A DNA stretch of 5,125 nt, from positions 1-5,125 of the forward strand of contig JAAZBW010000422.1 of the NCBI GenBank assembly GCA_012513625.1. The letters are read 5' to 3'. This DNA is from Actinomycetales bacterium. GTDB taxonomy: Bacteria > Actinomycetota > Actinomycetes > Actinomycetales > Actinomycetaceae. The number at the start of each line of letters is the position of its first letter. Position 1 is the stretch's first letter. The notes below the pieces were generated by a model that worked only from the letters and a program-made list of their open reading frames with translations, had not been told where the DNA came from and made no database searches. Shown one piece after another: positions 1 to 5,125 of the stretch. The position numbers were made by a program, and so were the translations under genes.

Positions 1-994
1 TCCCCGCGCGGGTGAGCGCGGGGTCACGGACCACCACGTCGCCCAGGATCTCGTCCATCCGCCACATCATGCCCTCCGGGATCTCCACGCCCGAGGCGGC
101 CACGTTCTCGGCCACCTGCTCGGGACGCGAGGCTCCGATGATCGCCGCCGCGATGTCCCGGCGCTGCAGCACCCACGCCACCGCGAGCTGCGCCATGGTG
201 AGACCCAGCTCGTCCGCAGTGGGCTTCAGCAGCTGCACGCGCTTCAGGAGTTCCTCGTTGTCCGTGAATCGCTGGATCATGCGCGCGCCGCCCTTGGCGT
301 CCGTACCGCGCGAGCCCTCCGGCGCGGGTTGCCCGGGCAGGTACTTGCCGGTCAAAATTCCCTGAGCCACGGGGGAGAAGACCACCTGTGCCATGCCGAG
401 GTGCTCGCACATGGGCACCACCTCGTCCTCGATGATCCGCCAGAGCATCGAGTACTGCGGTTGGTTGGAGATGAGCTGCACGCCGAGGTGGCGCGCCATG
501 CCATGGGCGGCCTGGATCTGGTCTGCGGTCCACTCGGAAACGCCGATGTAGTGGGCCTTGCCCTGCTTCACCACGTCCGCGAATGCCTGCATGGTTTCCT
601 CGAGCGGCGTCTCCACGTCGTAACGGTGCGCCTGGTAGACGTCCACGTAGTCCATGCCGAGCCTCGTCAGTGAGCCGTCGATCGACTCCATGATGTGCTT
701 GCGGGAGAGCCCCACATCGTTCGGTCCCTTGGGGCCGGTCGGCCAATACACCTTGGTGAGCACCACGAGCGATTCGCGGCGCTCCCCGGCGAGTCCCTCG
801 CCCATAACCTTCTCGGCCTCACCGTTCGCGTAGACATCGGCGGTGTCGAACGTGGTGATCCCCTGGTCCAGGGCGGCGCGAATACACCTGATCGCCGTGT
901 CCTTCTCCACCTGCGAGCCGTGAGTGAGCCAGTTCCCGTAGATAATCTCGCTGACCTTCAGGCCACTGTGCCCGAGGTTCCGCTGTCCCACCAT
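1..994 (-). CDS. Aldo/keto reductase, Kv-beta (AKR6-like) type, C-terminus cut by window edge
   Basis: This is a cytosolic NADPH-dependent oxidoreductase of the aldo/keto reductase barrel fold, expected to reduce aldehydes or ketones; its natural substrate cannot be read from sequence. The frame is open from an ATG at 994 to the left edge, giving 331 residues without a stop, close to the usual 325-345, so only a few residues are missing. The N-terminus (RNLGHSGLKVS) is typical of the family. The catalytic tetrad is visible as D50 and Y55 (FDTADVY), K81 (LTKVYW) and H123 (YQAHRYD). GLSRKHI (residues 95-101) is characteristic of the potassium-channel beta-subunit branch. SNQPQYSM and the late IIGASRPEQVAEN are cofactor-binding segments. 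The start is fixed by an AAAAGGAG ribosome binding site six bases upstream (1001-1008). No potassium channel gene is adjacent, so a stand-alone enzyme is more likely than a channel subunit. The E. coli YghZ-like group is the nearest alternative label. Confidence 0.93.
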   Translation of the reverse strand, partial: MVGQRNLGHSGLKVSEIIYGNWLTHGSQVEKDTAIRCIRAALDQGITTFDTADVYANGEAEKVMGEGLAGERRESLVVLTKVYWPTGPKGPNDVGLSRKHIMESIDGSLTRLGMDYVDVYQAHRYDVETPLEETMQAFADVVKQGKAHYIGVSEWTADQIQAAHGMARHLGVQLISNQPQYSMLWRIIEDEVVPMCEHLGMAQVVFSPVAQGILTGKYLPGQPAPEGSRGTDAKGGARMIQRFTDNEELLKRVQLLKPTADELGLTMAQLAVAWVLQRRDIAAAIIGASRPEQVAENVAASGVEIPEGMMWRMDEILGDVVVRDPALTRAG

Positions 995-1028
995 TGCGCG
1001 CTCCTTTTCGGTGATCGTTGCTCCGTCC

Positions 1029-1034
1029 AGCCTA
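1029..1034 (-). promoter_or_regulatory. Candidate -10 element for the aldo/keto reductase gene
   Basis: Read on the minus strand this is TAGGCT, which fits the actinobacterial -10 pattern TAnnnT. It would start transcription near 1022 and give a leader of about 27 bases carrying the strong AAGGAG site at 1001-1006. No convincing -35 hexamer is seen at 16-18 bases upstream, so the call rests on the -10 and its spacing only. The rest of the 995-1156 gap shows no small gene that I can support. Confidence 0.35.
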
Positions 1035-1136
1035 GTGGGGCAGCCACTCCTCCGGCTCGACGACGAAGCTCACCTTCCGCCGTTCTGGTCGCCTCCAGCG
1101 AGCACGGGTGTCGGAAGGGGTGGGCGAAGCGGGACC

Positions 1137-1157
1137 AACCGGGGCGGTTCCCCCGCC
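1137..1157 (-). terminator. Weak GC-rich hairpins at the end of the DUF3043 gene
   Basis: Two overlapping inverted repeats lie directly after the DUF3043 stop codon. AACCG (1137-1141) pairs with CGGTT (1145-1149) around a three-base loop. GGCGG (1143-1147) pairs with CCGCC (1153-1157) around five bases, and that arm takes in the last base of the stop codon. The two stems share bases and cannot form together. There is no T-run on the minus-strand side, so this is not a classical intrinsic terminator; in high-GC actinobacteria such stems can still act as weak ones. It may simply be chance in GC-rich DNA. Confidence 0.25.
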
Positions 1158-1774
1158 TAGCCGGCGAGCGGCGTGAGGCGGTCCTGCGGCCACTCGCCGC
1201 GGCGGACCTGGGGCTTCGGCATCCGCCAGCGCCGTACCTGGAAGGCACGCTGGAACCCGTAGAAGGTGGTGCCCTTCGGGATGTCCTCCGCGGGGAAGTA
1301 CTTCTGGGCCAACCTGTGCATGCGCACCGAGGCGACAATCGCGTGGCCGAGCCCCAGGAAGATCGTGGCGTACATCAGCATCGTGGAATACACGTACAGC
1401 TCGGGCTGCCCGGCCATGCCGAGCACCAACACGATTGCCATCAGCGCCAGCGCGAGCGGCATGAACAGCTCGCCGAAGTTGAAGCCGGCATCGATGTAGT
1501 CGCGGGCGAAGCGGCGGACCGGGCCCCGGTCACGCACCGGCATGAACTGGTCGATCCCGTGTTCCATGGCGTGCTGCTGCCGCGCGTAGGCCTCATTGCG
1601 GACGCGGCGCTGGGTCTCCTTCGCCGCCTTGCGATCGTCCGCCACGAGGGGGCGGTGGCGCGCGGCCTGGGCCTCCTTGCGGCTGGGCGTGGCGCGGCCC
1701 TTGCCGGCGAAGGGTTCGGTCTCGGGTGTCAGGGACGCCGGCGCCTCGGCCCCGGTCTTCTTGCGGAACAGCAC
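1157..1774 (-). CDS. DUF3043 family two-pass membrane protein
   Basis: This is a 205-residue membrane protein of unknown function from a family largely confined to Actinobacteria. The N-terminal part (about residues 1-95) is basic and hydrophilic. It carries the family's conserved KGRATPSRKEAQAARHRPL segment (25-43) and RDRGPVRRFARDYID (81-95). Two hydrophobic helices follow at about 103-121 and 128-150. A basic C-terminal tail ends with the conserved stretch RAFQVRRWRMPKPQVRRGE (176-194). The charge pattern suggests that both termini are cytoplasmic. I chose the GTG at 1774 because homology begins at VLFRKK, and because longer readings of this frame, up to an ATG at 1948, run antisense into the dipeptidase gene. 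A -10-like TAGGAT lies seven bases upstream, so translation may be leaderless; the AGGA inside it could instead act as a weak ribosome binding site. It is transcribed away from the dipeptidase gene. Family assignment is firm, function is not known. Confidence 0.92.
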   Translation of the reverse strand: MLFRKKTGAEAPASLTPETEPFAGKGRATPSRKEAQAARHRPLVADDRKAAKETQRRVRNEAYARQQHAMEHGIDQFMPVRDRGPVRRFARDYIDAGFNFGELFMPLALALMAIVLVLGMAGQPELYVYSTMLMYATIFLGLGHAIVASVRMHRLAQKYFPAEDIPKGTTFYGFQRAFQVRRWRMPKPQVRRGEWPQDRLTPLAG

Positions 1775-1781
1775 GCCGCCA

Positions 1782-1787
1782 ATCCTA
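1782..1787 (-). promoter_or_regulatory. Candidate -10 element for a leaderless DUF3043 transcript
   Basis: The minus-strand hexamer TAGGAT matches the actinobacterial TAnnnT consensus. It ends seven bases before the GTG start at 1774, so the transcript would begin at or within a base of the start codon. An alternative reading is that AGGA within it is a ribosome binding site about nine bases from the start. No good -35 hexamer is seen. Confidence 0.45.
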
Positions 1788-1817
1788 CGGGACGCCAGAG
1801 GCGGTCCATCCCGCGGG

Positions 1818-1823
1818 TAACGT
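1818..1823 (+). promoter_or_regulatory. Candidate -10 element for a leaderless dipeptidase transcript
   Basis: TAACGT fits TAnnnT and ends six bases before the GTG at 1830, placing the expected transcription start on the first base of the start codon. The six bases between (GGGGGC) hold no usefully spaced ribosome binding site, which favours leaderless translation. No clear -35 hexamer is visible. It faces away from the DUF3043 -10 element about 30 bases to the left. Confidence 0.5.
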
Positions 1824-1829
1824 GGGGGC

Positions 1830-3218
1830 GTGATCACCATCGACGAACTCCGCGCCCGGGTGGACCAGGAATTCGAGCAGGTCCTCGCGGACCTGGAATC
1901 CCTCGTTCGCATTCCCTCCGTGTCCGCCGCCTCCTTCGACCAGTCCACGCTGGACGAGTCTGCAGCCGCGGTGGCGGCCCTGTTCGCAGGCGCGGGCGTC
2001 CAGGCGAGGGTGACCTCCAGCGAGACCCCCGACGGGAAGCCGGGGCGGCCGGCGGTGCTCGGCCACCGCGAGGGCGAGGATGGCGCGCCGGTGGTGTTGC
2101 TCTACGCCCACCACGATGTGCAGCCGGCCGGCGAGCCGGAGACGTGGGACCAGGAGGACCCCTTCGAGCCCGTGGTGCGCGGGGATCGCATGTTCGGCCG
2201 CGGCGCGGCAGATGACAAGGCGGGCGTGGTGGCCCACCTCGGCGCCATCCGGGCGCTCGGCGAGCACCTCCGGGCGGGAGTCCGCGTCTTCATCGAGGGC
2301 GAGGAGGAAGTGGGTTCTCCCTCGTTCGTCCCCTTCCTGAGGGAGCACCACGCCGACCTCGCCGCCGACCTCGCTCTCGTGCTGGACTCCACCAACTGGA
2401 AGGTGGGAACCCCGGCCCTCACCACCACGCTCCGCGGCCTCGTGGAGGCGCAGGTGGAGGTGCGGGTGCTCGAGCACGCCGTCCACTCCGGAATGTTCGG
2501 CGGACCGATCCTCGACGCCCCGACGCTCATGTGCCGGCTGCTCGCCACCCTCCACGACGAGGAGGGCAACGTGGCTATCGAGGGCCTGACGGGGTACGAC
2601 GACGCCGCCCTTGAATACCCCGAGGAGGACTTCCGCCGGGACGCGGGCGTGCTCCCCGGCGTGGAGTTGGCGGGATCCGGCTCGCTCGCCTCGCGCCTCT
2701 GGACCCGCCCGGCGCTCTCGGTGATCGGCTTCGACTCAACCTCCGTGGCGCAGCGCTCCAACACCATCCAGCCCTCCTGCCGGGCGGCACTCTCGCTCCG
2801 GATCGCGCCCGGCGAGGACCCCGCCCGCGCGTATTCGCTCCTCGAACAGCACCTCGTGGCCCATGCCCCCCGCGGCGCGAGCGTGGAGTTGGTCCAGGGC
2901 GAACTCGGTCCCGCGTTCCGTTCCCCGGAGGACTCTGACTCCATGCGGCTCGCCCGCTGGGCCCTCACCACCGCGTGGGGCACGAACGCCGTCGAGACGG
3001 GGGTGGGAGGCTCGATCCCGTTCATCGCGGACCTCGCCGCGGAGTTTCCCGGCGCGGAGGTCCTGGTGACGGGGATCGAGGATCCGGACTCACGGGCGCA
3101 CTCCGGCAACGAGTCCATCCACCTCGGCGAGCTCCGGGGCGCCATGTTTGCCGAGGCGCTCATGCTGGCCCGCCTCTCCGGCACGCTCGCGGAGGATCCT
3201 GGAGTGGGCGGGCGGTGA
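1830..3218 (+). CDS. M20-family metallopeptidase (dipeptidase)
   Basis: This is a cytosolic di-zinc peptidase of the M20 family, expected to cleave dipeptides or short peptides for amino acid recycling; exact specificity is unknown. At 462 residues it is full length. By comparison with carnosinase-type enzymes the metal and catalytic residues are all present: H94 with D96 (YAHHDVQP), bridging D128 (GRGAADDKAG), catalytic E159 and ligand E160 (EGEEEVGS), D186 (VLDSTNW), and H424 near the end (RAHSGNES). The inserted dimerisation domain (roughly 200-320) carries HAVHSGMFGG with H219, the histidine that reaches the partner subunit's active site in this family. There is no signal peptide. The GTG at 1830 is chosen because the family N-terminus (about 20 residues before LVRIPSVSA) starts here and a -10 element sits at leaderless spacing. 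The gene is divergent from DUF3043 and ends one base from the convergent lipoprotein gene. It appears intact and active. Confidence 0.95.
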   Translation: MITIDELRARVDQEFEQVLADLESLVRIPSVSAASFDQSTLDESAAAVAALFAGAGVQARVTSSETPDGKPGRPAVLGHREGEDGAPVVLLYAHHDVQPAGEPETWDQEDPFEPVVRGDRMFGRGAADDKAGVVAHLGAIRALGEHLRAGVRVFIEGEEEVGSPSFVPFLREHHADLAADLALVLDSTNWKVGTPALTTTLRGLVEAQVEVRVLEHAVHSGMFGGPILDAPTLMCRLLATLHDEEGNVAIEGLTGYDDAALEYPEEDFRRDAGVLPGVELAGSGSLASRLWTRPALSVIGFDSTSVAQRSNTIQPSCRAALSLRIAPGEDPARAYSLLEQHLVAHAPRGASVELVQGELGPAFRSPEDSDSMRLARWALTTAWGTNAVETGVGGSIPFIADLAAEFPGAEVLVTGIEDPDSRAHSGNESIHLGELRGAMFAEALMLARLSGTLAEDPGVGGR

Positions 3219-3219
3219 G

Positions 3220-3612
3220 CTACGCGGTGCTCTCCTCCTCGGCAGGGTCCGCGCTCTCCTCCTCGGTAGGGTCCGCCGAAGGATCCTCGCGCGGGGTCGG
3301 CGTCTCCTTCGGTCGGTCCTCGATATCGAAGAGAACCGTGCCGTCCGAGCCGACCGACGTGACCGTGAGCAGGACCTCGAACTCCTGTGGGGGATTGCCG
3401 GCCACGAATTCGCACACCATCTCGGTGCCAACCTCTGCCGGCAGATCGTCCGGGCAGGTCACCGCCGGGCGGGACCCCGTCTCCTCCTCGAACCGGTCCG
3501 CGACCTCCTCCGCCACGTCCGCGGCGGGAACCGGAGCCACCTCCGGGCTGCTACAGGCGGCGATCCCGGCCACAGCGACGGCGGTGGCGAGGAGGCGGAT
3601 CGTACGATTCAT
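3220..3612 (-). CDS. Small secreted lipoprotein, DUF4333-like, with acidic tail
   Basis: This is a 130-residue predicted lipoprotein of unknown function anchored on the outer face of the membrane. The signal peptide has basic residues at 3 and 6, a hydrophobic core (7-16) and a lipobox IAAC that places the lipidated cysteine at C20. Residues 30-100 resemble the DUF4333 domain seen in mycobacterial and other actinobacterial lipoproteins: a helix-like start (ADVAEEVADRF), then VTCPDDLPAEVGTEMVCEF, whose C53 and C67 probably form a disulfide, then a beta-rich LLTVTSV segment. The last 30 residues are rich in D, E, P, S and T, include a tandem repeat, and look disordered. The ATG at 3612 is chosen because it begins the signal peptide exactly; the open frame continues far upstream only as an antisense shadow of the kinase gene. 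No clear ribosome binding site precedes it. It converges with the dipeptidase gene and diverges from the kinase homologue. Confidence 0.85.
   Translation of the reverse strand: MNRTIRLLATAVAVAGIAACSSPEVAPVPAADVAEEVADRFEEETGSRPAVTCPDDLPAEVGTEMVCEFVAGNPPQEFEVLLTVTSVGSDGTVLFDIEDRPKETPTPREDPSADPTEEESADPAEEESTA
3229..3276. repeat. 24-bp tandem duplication in the lipoprotein tail
   Basis: Two adjacent 24-base units, 3229-3252 and 3253-3276, are identical except for one base (C at 3243, T at 3267). Being a multiple of three, the duplication keeps frame and encodes two eight-residue units, ADPTEEES and ADPAEEES, at the end of the lipoprotein. The near identity suggests a recent slippage or duplication event. 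Confidence 0.9.
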
Positions 3613-3675
3613 GGGCCCCAGAATGCCATACCACGCCCAGGAAACGGGGTCCCTCGGCTCTCGGGAGGCGCGTTC

Positions 3676-4695
3676 GTGCGGATCCTGATCGCCACCACCC
3701 CCACGGCCACAGTTCCGGCCCACGCCTTTGCCGAGACGGTGAGGAGCGCCTGGTCCGACTGGAACCCGTCGGACCAGCTGACGTTCCTCACCTTCCCCCA
3801 CGAGGGCCGTGGGGTCCTCGAATCGCTCGTGGACCTCGGGTTCACACCAAGGAGTGCGGGTGTCGGGGTGCGGGGTGGCCACCATGTGCTCGACGCCGGA
3901 ACCCTCCTCGGAGATGAGCTGCTGACCGGAACGACGGCGCCGCTCGCCGAGGCCATCGGGTCCGCCCTCGACGCGGGCGCCGCCAGGATCTCTGTTGCCG
4001 TCCGCCCGCTCGCGGTGCATGACGGGGGTCGGGGGCTCCTCGAGTCGTTGTCCTCTCGCCACGGCTCGGTGCGTGGGGCGCGCGCGGCGCTCGGTGCGGT
4101 CCGGCTGGAACTGGTGGCGTCGTCGTCGCTCGCGCTGCTGGGACTGAATGGTGCTGGCGCGTCCCTCGCCACCGTCGTCGGGCCGGAGGAGGCACAGCGG
4201 ATCGACAGAGGGATCGGCGAGTGGGCCGCCGGGATCGAGCGAGACCACCTGGCCACCGACCTTGCGGCAGGGCGCCCTCTCCGGCTCTCCGCCGCGCCCG
4301 GCAGCGGACTTGCCGGAGGGGCGGGATTCGCGCTCCAGGTGCTCGGTGCGGAGACTACGCCGGAGGCCGAGTGGCTCGGCGGATTCCTCGACGTGCCCGC
4401 CACCCTCGCCGCTCACGACCTCGCCATGGTGGTGCTTCCCGCGATGGACGGGGATGCGATGGACTCCTCGGCGCTCACGGTGGTGTGCGAGGCAGCGCTC
4501 GAGAACGCGGTGCCGGTGGTGGTGCTGACCCGCGAGGACCAGTCCTCGCGGAGGTCGAGGGCCGGACTCGGAATCGCCGCCTCCTACGTGGTGGGAGGGA
4601 ACAACTTCGAGCCCGCGAGCGTTGGACCCCATGCGAGACGAGTAGCGCAGACATGGTCACGTCCGGATTCGCCGGAGGGCCCGCACGCCACGTAG
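3676..4695 (+). CDS. Divergent glycerate kinase family protein, possibly non-catalytic
   Basis: This 339-residue protein has the overall plan of type-1 glycerate kinases (GlxK/GarK family), which phosphorylate D-glycerate with ATP, but is shorter than the usual 370-390. Family landmarks are present in order. They are MRILIATTP at the N-terminus, VHDGGRG (D116-G120) where the family has a GSATNDGG-type loop, VVGPEEA (168-173) for FGPQKGA, PGSGLAGGAGFAL from P208, and a RRVAQTWS end. Several signatures look eroded compared with what I recall of the family: the early DGGEG reads HEGRG (42-46), the CDVDNPL segment reads SSSLALL near 149-155, and the late TGEG-x-D motif reads LPAMDGDAMD (254-263). 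Activity is therefore uncertain. The GTG at 3676 is supported by GGGAGG (3663-3668), seven bases upstream, and by the start of the first beta strand. The frame is open upstream only as a shadow of the lipoprotein gene. It ends 36 bases before erpA and could be cotranscribed with it. Fold assignment is fairly sure, function is not. Confidence 0.8.
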   Translation: MRILIATTPTATVPAHAFAETVRSAWSDWNPSDQLTFLTFPHEGRGVLESLVDLGFTPRSAGVGVRGGHHVLDAGTLLGDELLTGTTAPLAEAIGSALDAGAARISVAVRPLAVHDGGRGLLESLSSRHGSVRGARAALGAVRLELVASSSLALLGLNGAGASLATVVGPEEAQRIDRGIGEWAAGIERDHLATDLAAGRPLRLSAAPGSGLAGGAGFALQVLGAETTPEAEWLGGFLDVPATLAAHDLAMVVLPAMDGDAMDSSALTVVCEAALENAVPVVVLTREDQSSRRSRAGLGIAASYVVGGNNFEPASVGPHARRVAQTWSRPDSPEGPHAT

Positions 4696-4698
4696 TCT
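4693..4698 (+). promoter_or_regulatory. Candidate -10 element for erpA overlapping the upstream stop codon
   Basis: TAGTCT fits the TAnnnT -10 pattern, and its first three bases are the stop codon of the glycerate kinase homologue. It would start transcription near 4705, giving a leader of about 27 bases with the AAGGAG site at 4720-4725. No convincing -35 hexamer is visible. If it is active, erpA has its own promoter in addition to any readthrough from the kinase gene. Confidence 0.35.
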
Positions 4699-4731
4699 CA
4701 CACGGACCATTCGATCACCAAGGAGCACCAC

Positions 4732-5076
4732 ATGTCCCAGGTCACTTCCGAGCACGGAGTCCTGCTCACAGATGCAGCCGCCAGCAAGGTGAAGAGCCTC
4801 CTCGAGCAGGAGGGGCGCGATGACCTGCGCCTCCGCATCGCCGTGCAGCCGGGGGGCTGCAGCGGCCTGATCTACCAGCTCTACTTCGACGAGCGGGACC
4901 TCGACGGCGACGCAGTGCGCGGCTTCGAGGGTATTGAGGTGGTGGTGGACCGCATGTCCGTCCCCTACCTCGACGGCGCCACGATCGACTTTGCGGACAC
5001 GATCGAACGACAGGGCTTCACCATCGACAACCCGCAGGCCGGCGGTTCGTGCGCGTGCGGTGAGTCCTTCCACTAG
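4732..5076 (+). CDS. erpA: Iron-sulfur cluster insertion protein ErpA (A-type carrier)
   Basis: This is a 114-residue cytosolic A-type carrier (HesB/IscA/ErpA family) that holds an iron-sulfur cluster and passes it to apo-enzymes. The three invariant cluster-binding cysteines are present: C43 in QPGGCSGLIY, and C107 with C109 in the C-terminal GGSCACGESF. The length matches the family. DFADTIERQGFTIDNP (86-101) is the conserved segment before the final cysteine pair. The ATG at 4732 has a strong AAGGAG six bases upstream (4720-4725). The choice of ErpA over IscA or SufA follows actinobacterial naming for a stand-alone carrier outside a suf or isc cluster; the families cannot be separated with certainty by eye. 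No scaffold or desulfurase gene is next to it. Typical clients would be respiratory and metabolic Fe-S proteins, which is general knowledge and not shown here. Confidence 0.93.
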   Translation: MSQVTSEHGVLLTDAAASKVKSLLEQEGRDDLRLRIAVQPGGCSGLIYQLYFDERDLDGDAVRGFEGIEVVVDRMSVPYLDGATIDFADTIERQGFTIDNPQAGGSCACGESFH

Positions 5077-5114
5077 GCCTCCGCACCTCTCCCTCTCCCA
5101 CCACACACCGAAAT

Positions 5115-5119
5115 GGAGG
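5115..5119 (+). promoter_or_regulatory. Possible ribosome binding site of the next gene
   Basis: GGAGG lies six bases before the last base of the window, which is an A. If the sequence continues as TG, it would make a well-spaced ATG start at 5125. An ATG at 5113 overlaps the motif but has no ribosome binding site of its own. The stretch 5077-5125 is otherwise C-rich and shows no terminator hairpin after erpA. Confidence 0.3.
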
Positions 5120-5125
5120 CGCCCA

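Noticed and set aside
24..746. Minus-strand open frame of about 240 codons inside the reductase gene
   Set aside because: It is the same-strand alternative frame of the reductase, whose true frame carries the full catalytic tetrad. It is R/G/H-rich with no domain.
1009..1156. Possible small gene or RNA in the gap between the reductase and DUF3043
   Set aside because: I found no start codon with a ribosome binding site and a plausible frame, no tRNA-like structure, and no riboswitch-like conserved core.
695..2215. Plus-strand open frame of about 506 codons spanning the reductase end, the gap, DUF3043 and the dipeptidase start
   Set aside because: It crosses three genes that have clear homology in other frames, has no domain, and its composition is that of an antisense frame.
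2102..3415. Minus-strand open frame of about 437 codons antisense to the dipeptidase gene
   Set aside because: Its translation is rich in R, S, A and P with no recognisable domain, while the plus strand carries a complete M20 active site. It is a GC-driven shadow frame.
3613..3675. Promoters for the divergent lipoprotein and kinase genes
   Set aside because: No hexamer in this 63-base gap fits TAnnnT well on either strand (the closest are TACCAC on plus and TATGGC on minus), so I did not annotate any.
3613..4632. Long minus-strand open frame continuous with the lipoprotein gene, opposite the glycerate kinase homologue
   Set aside because: The signal peptide begins exactly at the ATG at 3612, and the upstream extension is low-complexity R/G/P/H-rich sequence typical of antisense frames in GC-rich DNA. 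The plus strand here encodes a recognisable family.
1..5125. Mobile elements, phage genes, CRISPR, toxin-antitoxin or defence systems
   Set aside because: No transposase, integrase, terminal inverted repeats, spaced direct repeats or defence domains are visible. All six genes fit ordinary chromosomal housekeeping or envelope functions.

Overview
The window is GC-rich and compact. It carries a DUF3043 membrane protein and a DUF4333-type lipoprotein, frequent GTG starts, and promoter -10 hexamers of the TAnnnT form sitting directly before start codons. Together these point to a high-GC Gram-positive actinobacterium, probably in Micrococcales, Actinomycetales or a related order. That placement is inferred from gene families and composition, not from a marker gene.

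Layout from left to right: (1) a nearly complete aldo/keto reductase of the Kv-beta type on the minus strand, running off the left edge; (2) about 160 bp holding its promoter region and the end of the next gene; (3) a small DUF3043 two-pass membrane protein on the minus strand; (4) a 55-bp divergent promoter region; (5) a complete M20-family dipeptidase on the plus strand; (6) a convergent DUF4333-like lipoprotein on the minus strand, separated from the dipeptidase by one base; (7) a 63-bp divergent gap; (8) a divergent glycerate-kinase-family protein on the plus strand; (9) the A-type iron-sulfur carrier ErpA on the plus strand; (10) about 50 bp of downstream DNA that may end in the ribosome binding site of the next gene.

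The genes do not form one pathway. They are mostly single transcription units in alternating orientation, and the only possible operon is the glycerate kinase homologue with erpA. The roles are housekeeping: NADPH-dependent carbonyl reduction, peptide turnover, iron-sulfur cluster delivery, and two envelope proteins of unknown role. I see no mobile element, phage gene, CRISPR array, RNA gene or defence system, and I do not think the window holds a new multi-gene system. The points most worth a second look are the glycerate kinase homologue, whose signature motifs look eroded, and the DUF3043/dipeptidase intergenic region, which looks like a back-to-back pair of leaderless promoters.
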